Part shown: positions 7,294 to 12,383 of the stretch, piece after piece
Position numbering within the stretch: position 1 is the stretch's first letter
How the letters are laid out: each line of letters begins with the position of its first letter
Assembly (NCBI GenBank): GCA_946480125.1
Contig: CAMLIY010000076.1
Coordinates: forward strand, 1 to 12,383
DNA: 12,383 nt
Source of the DNA: an uncultured Asticcacaulis sp.
Lineage (GTDB): Bacteria; Pseudomonadota; Alphaproteobacteria; Caulobacterales; Caulobacteraceae
Direction: 5' to 3'
Notes under the pieces: generated by a model
The model's database searches: none
Told to the model about the DNA's origin: nothing
The model's input: the letters and a program-made list of their open reading frames with translations, nothing else
Made by a program: the position numbers and the translations under genes

Positions 7294-8097
7294 TTAACCC
7301 AGCTCCTTGGAGCGTTTGTGCGCGGCATCCACCGAGGCCAGAATCAGTTCGTCCAGACCTTCACCCGGTTTGCACAGAATATTGAGCGCCGCCTCGGTTG
7401 TCCCCCCCGGAGAGGCCACCTTGCGGATCAGATCTTCCGGGTCTTCGCCGGTTTCATCGAGCAGGCGCGCCGCCGAAATCAGGGTGCCGCGCGCCAGGTC
7501 GCGGGCGTGACTATATGACAGGCCATTGGCCCGGCCCGCCTTTTCCAACGCCCGCACGAAGGCATAGACATAGGCCGGACCAGAACCGGAAACAGCCGTC
7601 GCCGAATTGATCTGGTCTTCCTCGGCCAGCTCCACCGTCTGGGCCATGGGCGCGAACAGACCACGGGCCGCGTCCATGCCTGCATCACTGTCGGCATACA
7701 GGCTGGCGACACCCTTGCCGGTGGCCACACCGGTGGTTGGCATGACCCGTGCGATCGCATGATTAGCAAAGGCTTGTTTGAGCTGAGTCGTCGTTACGCC
7801 CGCCATGACCGAGACAAAAACGACATCTGTGTTGATGTTCGGCTTGAGAATTTGCGCCACCGCGTGCCAGCCCTGAGGTTTGACAGCGAGGATGATCGTC
7901 CGGGCCTGATGCCAGGTTTCGGGCAGAGGATTAAGCTGCGCACCATCGGCGGCATAGGCCTGGGCCTCTTCGCCCGGCTTGAGATCGAGAATCATCACTT
8001 CGTCGGGCGTGACATGGCCCTGGACTCGAAATCCTTTGAGAATTGAGGAACCGAGCGCGCCGGCGCCCACAAGCAGGATTGGTTTGGCCAAACTCAT
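7294..8097 (-). CDS. proC: Pyrroline-5-carboxylate reductase, 267 aa
   Basis: This enzyme catalyses the last step of proline synthesis, the NAD(P)H-dependent reduction of 1-pyrroline-5-carboxylate to L-proline, in the cytoplasm. The Rossmann motif GAGALG lies at 11-16 and AVKP at 71-74. The substrate and dimer region shows SGSGPAY (170-176) and SPGGTTEAAL (229-238), the core of the ProC signature. Length is normal for the family. The commonly conserved RxMPNTP segment reads RVMPTTG (117-123), a small departure. The ATG at 8097 has a GAGGA ribosome site about 9 bases upstream. It is the last of three minus-strand genes and ends three bases from the phytase stop codon, with no terminator visible between them. 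Confidence 0.95.
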   Translation of the reverse strand: MSLAKPILLVGAGALGSSILKGFRVQGHVTPDEVMILDLKPGEEAQAYAADGAQLNPLPETWHQARTIILAVKPQGWHAVAQILKPNINTDVVFVSVMAGVTTTQLKQAFANHAIARVMPTTGVATGKGVASLYADSDAGMDAARGLFAPMAQTVELAEEDQINSATAVSGSGPAYVYAFVRALEKAGRANGLSYSHARDLARGTLISAARLLDETGEDPEDLIRKVASPGGTTEAALNILCKPGEGLDELILASVDAAHKRSKELG

Positions 8098-8121
8098 TTC
8101 ATGATATCCTCAGACTGAATG

Positions 8122-8157
8122 CGTCATTTTAATTAGGCGTCGCAAACGCCGAGTGCA
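8122..8157 (-). promoter_or_regulatory. Gap between ybjN and proC: small hairpin or weak promoter
   Basis: The 100-bp gap 8098-8197 contains GGCGT/ACGCC arms (8136-8140 and 8146-8150) around a 5-base loop, followed on the minus strand by TAATTAAAATG, which is too mixed for a classic terminator. TTGCACT on the minus strand (8157-8151), followed after 14 bp by CCTAATTA, could be a weak proC promoter. Either reading is tentative. Confidence 0.2.
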
Positions 8158-8197
8158 AGAACCGGAAGGTCTTTTGCTGATACATCAGGCCTCGCTC

Positions 8198-8743
8198 CTA
8201 AGCTTCGCCCTTTGTCTCGAACAGGCAGGCAGCGAAAGCATCCGACGCCGTATTGACGCCCTTGAACCAGAAGTCGAATGCCGGAAAGAAGCGGTCGACG
8301 GCCTCGGCGGCGCTATTGATCATATGCGCGCTAGCCATGACTGAGGCACGCTCCAGCGGATTGAGCGCCACCGTGTGGCGGAAGATCACGTCATAAACGC
8401 CTTGACCATCGACGGCTTCAGGATCGCGAAAAACTTCGAAATGGCCAAACCAGACGTGTGAATTGACCAGGCACAGCAGCTCATAAAGCCCGCCCAGGCG
8501 GCTTTCGGGGAGCGCTTGCCCGACACCGCTTTCCACATCCAGCGAACAGCATAATTGCAGGCATTCGCCTTCCGGCCGCCACGAAAACCACATTTCATAG
8601 GTCCGCCAGTCGCCAGCCAGGGCAAAACCGAGATCACCTTCCGGTGTACGCTCGAACTCCAGCCCTTCCTCGGTCAGGATGGACTCCACCATGTCGAGCG
8701 GATCGAACGGGGCATCACTGTCGAGGGTTTGCGGGGTATTCAT
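8198..8743 (-). CDS. YbjN-domain protein, 181 aa
   Basis: This belongs to the YbjN-domain family, small proteins structurally related to type III secretion chaperones but without an agreed biochemical role. It has the family look: an acidic N-terminus, DPLDMVESILTEEGLEFERTPEGDL at its start (about 15-39), an aromatic-rich sheet region (WRTYEMWFSWRP, 46-57), and a helical C-terminus that includes SAHMINSAAEAVDRFFPAF. It has no signal peptide and no membrane segment. The ATG at 8743 has a GAG ribosome site about 7 bases upstream and follows ubiK after 24 bases, so the two are very probably co-transcribed. A gene of this family beside ubiK recurs in alphaproteobacteria, which suggests a shared context but not a function. 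Confidence 0.88.
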   Translation of the reverse strand: MNTPQTLDSDAPFDPLDMVESILTEEGLEFERTPEGDLGFALAGDWRTYEMWFSWRPEGECLQLCCSLDVESGVGQALPESRLGGLYELLCLVNSHVWFGHFEVFRDPEAVDGQGVYDVIFRHTVALNPLERASVMASAHMINSAAEAVDRFFPAFDFWFKGVNTASDAFAACLFETKGEA

Positions 8744-8767
8744 ATAAACTCGTTCTGTTCTAAAATT

Positions 8768-9031
8768 TTAGTCTTGCGGCACTTCGGTATCGGGCTTCAC
8801 GCCCTTGCCCTTCGGCTTTACCGACAGGGCAGCCACTGCGGCGCGTAATTCGGCCACTTCGGCGCGCAAGGAATCCAGTTCATCACGGCGCACCAGATCC
8901 ATGTCGGCGACGAAGCGATCACCCTGCGCCCGGAAAGCCGCCTTGGCTTCTTCGCCGGCGGCCTGAGCCAGCGACATGGCGCCCGTCGTCATCTTGGCCA
9001 GTTCGTCGAGGAAGGGATTTTGGCTTTGCAT
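8768..9031 (-). CDS. ubiK: UbiK-family accessory factor (BMFP domain), 87 aa
   Basis: This is a small accessory protein. In E. coli UbiK helps the Ubi enzyme complex make ubiquinone under aerobic conditions; related BMFP proteins have been described as membrane-fusogenic. The amphipathic N-terminal half, NPFLDELAKMTTGAMSLAQ (5-23), is characteristic of alphaproteobacterial members. A heptad-like coiled coil follows (about 48-70, LDSLRAEVAELRAAVAAL), then a charged, probably disordered tail. The ATG at 9031 has a clear GGAG ribosome site 8 bases upstream. It is the first gene of the minus-strand group ubiK-ybjN-proC and is divergent from lgt. Confidence 0.9.
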   Translation of the reverse strand: MQSQNPFLDELAKMTTGAMSLAQAAGEEAKAAFRAQGDRFVADMDLVRRDELDSLRAEVAELRAAVAALSVKPKGKGVKPDTEVPQD

Positions 9032-9063
9032 GTTACGCGCTCCGTAAAAAATAAGAGGCTGTC

Positions 9064-9092
9064 TATATAGGCCCTTATCTTATTTCCAACAA
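9064..9092 (-). promoter_or_regulatory. Candidate sigma-70-type promoter of ubiK
   Basis: On the minus strand, TTGTTG (9092-9087) and TATATA (9069-9064) are separated by 17 bp. The same bases read as TTGTTGG, 14 bp, CCTATATA also fit the Caulobacter pattern partly. Transcription would start near 9057, giving a leader of about 26 bases that includes the GGAG ribosome site. This is the best promoter candidate for the three-gene operon. Confidence 0.5.
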
Positions 9093-9101
9093 ACTTTTCA
9101 T

Positions 9102-9140
9102 GATTCTGGCGTTATGGCCTCTCTTTTGTGGCGACGAGTC
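9102..9140. promoter_or_regulatory. Two GANTC (CcrM-type) methylation sites in the ubiK/lgt divergent region
   Basis: GATTC at 9102-9106 and GAGTC at 9136-9140 are the only GANTC sites I found in any gap between genes of this window. In Caulobacter-type bacteria GANTC is methylated by CcrM, and promoter sites of this kind can recruit GcrA. The first lies 10 bp upstream of the ubiK -35 candidate, the second about 50 bp upstream of the lgt start. That the sites exist is certain; a regulatory role is inferred. Confidence 0.4.
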
Positions 9141-9190
9141 ACAGCAGAGTTGATAATAGGCGGATGTTGAAAATAGAGAGACGCTGACAG

Positions 9191-10108
9191 ATGCCCCTGA
9201 ACATGCCGAATATCGACCCTGTTCTACTCCATCTGGGACCACTGGAAATTCGCTGGTATGCCTTGGCTTATATCGCCGGCATTGTGTGCGGCTGGCTCTA
9301 TGTATCGGCCCTGATCAAAAAAGACGCCCTGTGGGCGCCGCGCCATCCGCCGGTCAACAGCACCCAGCTCGATGACCTGATCCTGTGGATCACCCTTGGC
9401 ATCATTATTGGCGGCCGCGTCGGCTATATCCTGTTTTACGACGCCTCGATCATCTGGAAGCAGCCCTTGGAAGTCTTCATGATCCAGCACGGCGGCATGT
9501 CGTTTCACGGCGGATTTACCGGTGTCGCCATAGCCACCATCATCTATTGCCGCGCGCAGAAATTCCCGGTGTCGCGCGCCCTCAATCTCGGCGACGTTAT
9601 GGCCTGTGCGGCACCGATCGGACTGTTCTTCGGACGCCTCGCCAACTTCATCAACGGCGAACTGTGGGGCCGTGTCACCCATGTGCCCTGGGGAATGGTC
9701 TTTTGTAACCAGTATATTGAAAAGCAATATAACGACATCTGCCCGGCAGGGCTTGAGCCGCGCCATCCCAGCCAGCTTTATGAAGCATTGGGCGAAGGCT
9801 TGCTTTTGTTCATTCTGCTGTGGGTGCTGGCCAATATTTATCGCAAATTCAACCGTCCCGGCCTGATCATGGGCACCTTCATCGCCGGTTACGGCATTAT
9901 CCGCATCCTGCTGGAAAATGTCCGCGAACCCGACGCGCAGATGCTTGGCTTTTTCAAAAATGTCATCACCATGGGACAGCTGCTCTCCGTGATAATGGTG
10001 GCCGTCGGCGGCTTCCTGATCTGGTTCGCGCTGAAAAATCCGGTGCCGGTGGCTGAACCTGCGGCCGAACCGGAAGCTCCGCTGGATACCGCTGAACTGG
10101 ATGGGTAA
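9191..10108 (+). CDS. lgt: Phosphatidylglycerol:prolipoprotein diacylglyceryl transferase, 305 aa
   Basis: Lgt is the inner-membrane enzyme that transfers diacylglycerol from phosphatidylglycerol to the lipobox cysteine of prolipoproteins, the first step of lipoprotein maturation. It is multi-spanning, with hydrophobic stretches throughout. IRWYALAY (20-27) opens the fold. HGGMSFHGG (100-108) holds His106, matching the essential His of the E. coli enzyme. The family signature GRLANFINGELWGR (148-161) follows, then HPSQLYEA (192-199) and RILLENVREPD (238-248). All key residues are present. A 25-residue Pro/Ala/Glu-rich tail follows the last membrane segment. ATG 9191 has GAGAGA (9176-9181) 9 bases upstream; Met5 is a possible alternative. 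The stop codon abuts the next gene. The phytase encoded nearby would be one of its substrates if the lipobox call is right. Confidence 0.97.
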   Translation: MPLNMPNIDPVLLHLGPLEIRWYALAYIAGIVCGWLYVSALIKKDALWAPRHPPVNSTQLDDLILWITLGIIIGGRVGYILFYDASIIWKQPLEVFMIQHGGMSFHGGFTGVAIATIIYCRAQKFPVSRALNLGDVMACAAPIGLFFGRLANFINGELWGRVTHVPWGMVFCNQYIEKQYNDICPAGLEPRHPSQLYEALGEGLLLFILLWVLANIYRKFNRPGLIMGTFIAGYGIIRILLENVREPDAQMLGFFKNVITMGQLLSVIMVAVGGFLIWFALKNPVPVAEPAAEPEAPLDTAELDG

Positions 10109-11179
10109 ATGTCCCTCAAGGACCGTCTGATCGAACAGATCACGCTTGAAGGGCCCATGCCGGTGGAAGCCTATATGGCGCGCTGCCTGCTCGATCCGAT
10201 TGACGGCTACTACACGAAGCACGCCGCCCTTGGCGCTGACGGCGACTTCATCACCGCGCCGCTGATCTCGCAGATGTTCGGCGAAATGATCGGCGTCTGG
10301 GTAGCACACACCTGGCTGTCAATGGGTGGCCCCGCGCCTTTCCGTTTAGTCGAAATCGGCGGCGGCGACGGCACGCTGATGAGCGATATCCTGCGCGTCG
10401 CCGATCGCGTACAGGGCCTGCGAGCGGCAGCGCAGATAACCATGGTGGAAATCTCCCCGCATTTGCGCGGCCTGCAAGCGGTGAAAGTGCCAGATGCCGC
10501 CTTTGTATCGTCGCTCGATGGCGTGGATGAGGATATGCCGGTTATCATCGTGGCCAACGAATTGCTCGATTGCCTGCCGGCCCGTCAGTGTATCCGTACC
10601 GAAACGGGCTGGTTCGAGCGTTGTGTCGGCCTACAGAGCGGCGCGCTGGCCTTTGGACTTGTGCCGGCTGGTGAAAGTTTCGTGCCGCCGTTCGATGTCG
10701 CGACCGGGGATCTGGTTGAAATTTCTACCGTCCAGGCCCGGTTGGCGGAAAATCTGGCCTTGCTTGTGAAAAACGCCACCGGCGCCGCCCTGCTGATCGA
10801 TTATGGACGCGCCACGCCCGAAGCCGGCGATACCCTGCAAGCGCTTTACCGCCACCAAAAGCATGATCCACTCGAAGCGCCCGGCTTGCATGACCTGACG
10901 GTCTGGGCCGATTTTCCTGCGGTAGCGGCGTCAGCGGCCAAGACCGGGGTCACGGTCAGCGCCATCACCCTTCAACGCGACTTCCTGGCGCGTCTCGGCA
11001 TAGATGCCCGCCACGCCGCACTGGCTCAACGCAATCGTGATCAGGCGGAAAAACTCCAGAGACAATATGATCGACTGATGGCGCCTGAACAGATGGGCAC
11101 ACTGTTCAAGGTGCTCGGCCTGGCCTATCCGCCCGGCATTAACCTCTTCGCGCTTGAACCCGGCGTGACGGGCCTCTAG
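10109..11179 (+). CDS. SAM-dependent methyltransferase, NDUFAF7/MidA-like (COG1565), 356 aa
   Basis: This is a class I SAM-dependent methyltransferase of the COG1565 family. The mitochondrial member NDUFAF7 (MidA) methylates an arginine in a complex I subunit and is needed for complex I assembly, so the same role is likely but unproven here. Family motifs: DGYYTKHAALGADGDFITAP at about 32-51, SQMFGEMIGVW (54-64), SAM motif I LVEIGGGDGTLM (80-91), the acidic motif II residue in MVEIS (112-116) and NELLDCLPARQ (150-160). Motif I reads GGGDGT where GPGRGT is common in the family. The ATG lies directly after the lgt stop (TAAATG), so translation is probably coupled. No signal peptide is present, so it should be cytoplasmic. 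Confidence 0.93.
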   Translation: MSLKDRLIEQITLEGPMPVEAYMARCLLDPIDGYYTKHAALGADGDFITAPLISQMFGEMIGVWVAHTWLSMGGPAPFRLVEIGGGDGTLMSDILRVADRVQGLRAAAQITMVEISPHLRGLQAVKVPDAAFVSSLDGVDEDMPVIIVANELLDCLPARQCIRTETGWFERCVGLQSGALAFGLVPAGESFVPPFDVATGDLVEISTVQARLAENLALLVKNATGAALLIDYGRATPEAGDTLQALYRHQKHDPLEAPGLHDLTVWADFPAVAASAAKTGVTVSAITLQRDFLARLGIDARHAALAQRNRDQAEKLQRQYDRLMAPEQMGTLFKVLGLAYPPGINLFALEPGVTGL

Positions 11180-11342
11180 GATAAAAAGAGGCGCAAAAAG
11201 AGCCTGATATCACCGGCGGACACAAAACCGCCGCAGCCATGCGCCTTCATGGCGACCATCCAAAACAGCCATCCTGATGCCGATTAATCGCGGCTTTGCG
11301 GCCAGCGATCGCGTCTCTCTAATGATAGTAACAGGTTTTCAT
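11180..11342. other. 163-bp gap between the methyltransferase and pgeF genes
   Basis: I see no convincing gene here. GGCGG and CCGCC arms around an 8-base loop (about 11215-11232) could form a hairpin, but no T run follows, so it is not an intrinsic terminator. No clear promoter was found. Read-through from lgt is the simplest way to transcribe pgeF. Confidence 0.4.
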
Positions 11343-12122
11343 ATGTCCTTGCTGCCTTCGCGTATCCTTCATCCGCTTCTCGACCTCGCCCAGATCCAGC
11401 ATGGTTTCTTTACCCGCCATGGTGGCGTTTCGCGAGATATTTACGGCAGTCTTAATCTCGGTCTTGGCTCCAAGGACGATCCCGATGCCGTGATGGAGAA
11501 CCGCAAGCGCGTGGCGGCCTCTTTCGGTCGCCCGGAAAACTACCTGCTGTCTCTTTATCAGGTGCATTCCAGTGTTGCGCTGAAGGTCAATGAACCGTTC
11601 AGCGGCGAGCGCCCGGAAGCGGACGGTCTGGTCACCGCCCGGGCCGGCATCATCCTTTCAGCACTGTCCGCCGATTGCGCGCCTATTCTGTTCTGCGATC
11701 CGCAAAGCCGCGTGGTCGGCTCCTGTCACGCCGGCTGGAAGGGCGCCTTGAGCGGCGTGATTGAATCCACCATAAAGGCCATGTGCCAGCAGGGCGCCAA
11801 AACCGAACGCATCCGCGCCGTCATCGGACCCTGTATCCAGCAGGCGTCCTATGAGGTCGGCGCCGATTATGAAGCCGCTTTTGCCAAGGAAGACCCCGAG
11901 TCAAAGGCGTTCTTCATTGCCGGAAATGATCTCGATAAGCGTATGTTTGACCTGCCCGGCTACTGCCAGATGCGCCTCAAGCGCGCCGGTATCGCCGAAA
12001 GCGCCTCGACCGGCCACGATACCTGCGCCGACAGCGCGCAATTCTTCTCCAACCGCCGCGCGGTCAAGACGGGTGAAGCGGATTATGGCCGTCTGATTTC
12101 CTGCATTATGATCAGAGCCTGA
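11343..12122 (+). CDS. pgeF: Laccase-domain protein, peptidoglycan editing factor PgeF, 259 aa
   Basis: This belongs to the family once called polyphenol oxidase or multicopper oxidase YfiH/YlmD. PgeF is now known to remove wrongly incorporated amino acids (notably L-Ser) from UDP-MurNAc precursors of peptidoglycan. Zinc-site residues are present: His75 in LYQVHSS, Cys112 in SADCAP and His129 in SCHAGWKG. GFFTRHGGVS (21-30), IGPCIQ and the C-terminal DTCADSAQFFSNRR are also typical. I chose ATG 11343 because AGG (11333-11335) lies 7 bases upstream and the resulting length fits the family. In-frame ATGs at 11277 and 11322 would add 22 or 7 residues and have no ribosome site. It follows the methyltransferase after 163 bp and is probably part of the lgt transcription unit. 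Confidence 0.93.
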   Translation: MSLLPSRILHPLLDLAQIQHGFFTRHGGVSRDIYGSLNLGLGSKDDPDAVMENRKRVAASFGRPENYLLSLYQVHSSVALKVNEPFSGERPEADGLVTARAGIILSALSADCAPILFCDPQSRVVGSCHAGWKGALSGVIESTIKAMCQQGAKTERIRAVIGPCIQQASYEVGADYEAAFAKEDPESKAFFIAGNDLDKRMFDLPGYCQMRLKRAGIAESASTGHDTCADSAQFFSNRRAVKTGEADYGRLISCIMIRA

Positions 12123-12152
12123 TACGGACTGGATTTATTGTGTTTGGTATTC

Positions 12153-12187
12153 AATAGCCCGCCAGAAACCTTTGGCGGGCTATTTTT
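12153..12187 (+). terminator. Strong intrinsic terminator after pgeF
   Basis: AATAGCCCGCC (12153-12163) pairs perfectly with GGCGGGCTATT (12174-12184), and one more A-T pair closes the 8-base loop. A T run ends at 12187. It begins about 30 bases after the pgeF stop codon and marks the end of the lgt-methyltransferase-pgeF unit, separating it from prs. Confidence 0.93.
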
Positions 12188-12209
12188 AAACTATTTACGA
12201 CATTTGGTC

Positions 12210-12237
12210 TTGAACCACGGCTTTCACCTGCTAAAAG
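12210..12237 (+). promoter_or_regulatory. Caulobacter-type housekeeping promoter of prs
   Basis: TTGAACC (12210-12216), 13 bp, then GCTAAAAG (12230-12237) matches the TTGACGS / 10-14 bp / GCTANAWC consensus well: 5 of 7 positions in the -35 and 7 of 8 in the -10. It lies between the pgeF terminator and the prs start codon. The predicted leader is about 60 bases. Confidence 0.6.
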
Positions 12238-12303
12238 CGCCCAAATCCTTTGCCAAAAAAGCATATGACCCATCCGCCCAAAGCAGCTACGGGAAAACCC
12301 ACC

Positions 12304-12383
12304 ATGAAATTGCTCGCCGCCAATTCCAACCGGACGCTGGCCCAGAATATCGGTGACTATCTCGACATGCCGCTGTGCAAGGC
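12304..12383 (+). CDS. prs: Ribose-phosphate pyrophosphokinase, first 26 codons (cut by window edge)
   Basis: The product begins MKLLAANSNRTLAQNIGDYL and continues DMPLCKA. This is the conserved N-terminus of PRPP synthetase (typically K-xx-A-G/A-N-S-N-xx-L-A). The enzyme makes phosphoribosyl pyrophosphate from ribose 5-phosphate and ATP for nucleotide, histidine and tryptophan synthesis. The start is ATG 12304 with GGGA (12291-12294) 9 bases upstream. The ATP- and ribose-phosphate-binding residues lie outside the window. It has its own promoter and is insulated from pgeF by a terminator. Confidence 0.9.
   Translation, partial: MKLLAANSNRTLAQNIGDYLDMPLCK

Noticed and set aside
9054..9122. 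AGAGGC and GCCTCT inverted copies flanking the ubiK promoter region
   Set aside because: Six-base arms nearly 60 bp apart are expected by chance.
9224..10309. 361-codon open frame on the minus strand, opposite lgt and the start of the methyltransferase
   Set aside because: It is longer than lgt itself, but the translation is His/Asp/Gln-rich without recognisable domains and spans two well-supported genes. It is a shadow frame.
12291..12300. GGGAAAACCC at the prs ribosome site, a possible regulatory hairpin
   Set aside because: A 3-bp stem is too weak to hide the ribosome site, and no longer structure in the prs leader was evident.
12138..12356. 72-codon plus-strand frame between pgeF and prs
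   Set aside because: It runs through the pgeF terminator hairpin and overlaps the start of prs in another frame. Its translation is not protein-like.

Overview
The window is a stretch of a GC-rich alphaproteobacterial chromosome. Caulobacteraceae, possibly Asticcacaulis, is the best guess. This rests on three things: a TonB-dependent receptor of the type abundant in Caulobacter and Xanthomonas, the gene order ubiK / lgt / NDUFAF7-like methyltransferase / pgeF, and promoter-like sequences that fit the Caulobacter housekeeping pattern (TTGACGS, 10-14 bp, GCTANAWC). It is a gene-dense, mostly housekeeping region. I saw no tRNA, rRNA, CRISPR array, insertion sequence or phage gene, and no gap between genes exceeds about 180 bp.

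Layout. (1) 1-1748, plus strand: the 3' end of an OmpR-type response regulator followed after 6 bp by its EnvZ-type sensor kinase. (2) 1803-3431, minus strand: a COG2509-type FAD-dependent oxidoreductase, convergent with the kinase. (3) 3527-7290: a TonB-dependent outer-membrane receptor (minus) and a beta-propeller phytase lipoprotein (plus) transcribed away from a shared, AT-rich 86-bp region that carries a 9-bp inverted repeat. This pair is the accessory part of the window and looks like a phosphate or inositol-phosphate scavenging locus. (4) 7294-9031, minus strand: ubiK, a ybjN-domain gene and proC, read in that order as a probable operon. (5) 9191-12122, plus strand: lgt, an NDUFAF7/MidA-like methyltransferase joined to it stop-to-start (TAAATG), and pgeF, closed by a strong intrinsic terminator. 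(6) 12304-12383, plus strand: the first 26 codons of prs, preceded by a good Caulobacter-type promoter.

How the genes fit together. The phytase would strip phosphate from inositol phosphates at the outer membrane, and its partner receptor would import a product or a related ligand. This is inferred from linkage and is not shown by the sequence. The divergent block around position 9100 groups cell-envelope functions (lgt for lipoprotein maturation, pgeF for peptidoglycan precursor editing) with respiratory-chain functions (ubiK for ubiquinone synthesis, the NDUFAF7 homologue for complex I assembly). The two GANTC sites in its shared control region raise the possibility of cell-cycle (CcrM/GcrA) control.

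I do not see a clearly new biological system. The best leads are the phytase/receptor pair with its inverted repeat, the AT-rich rare-codon start of the phytase, the GANTC pair at ubiK/lgt, and a possible leaderless promoter for the FAD oxidoreductase.
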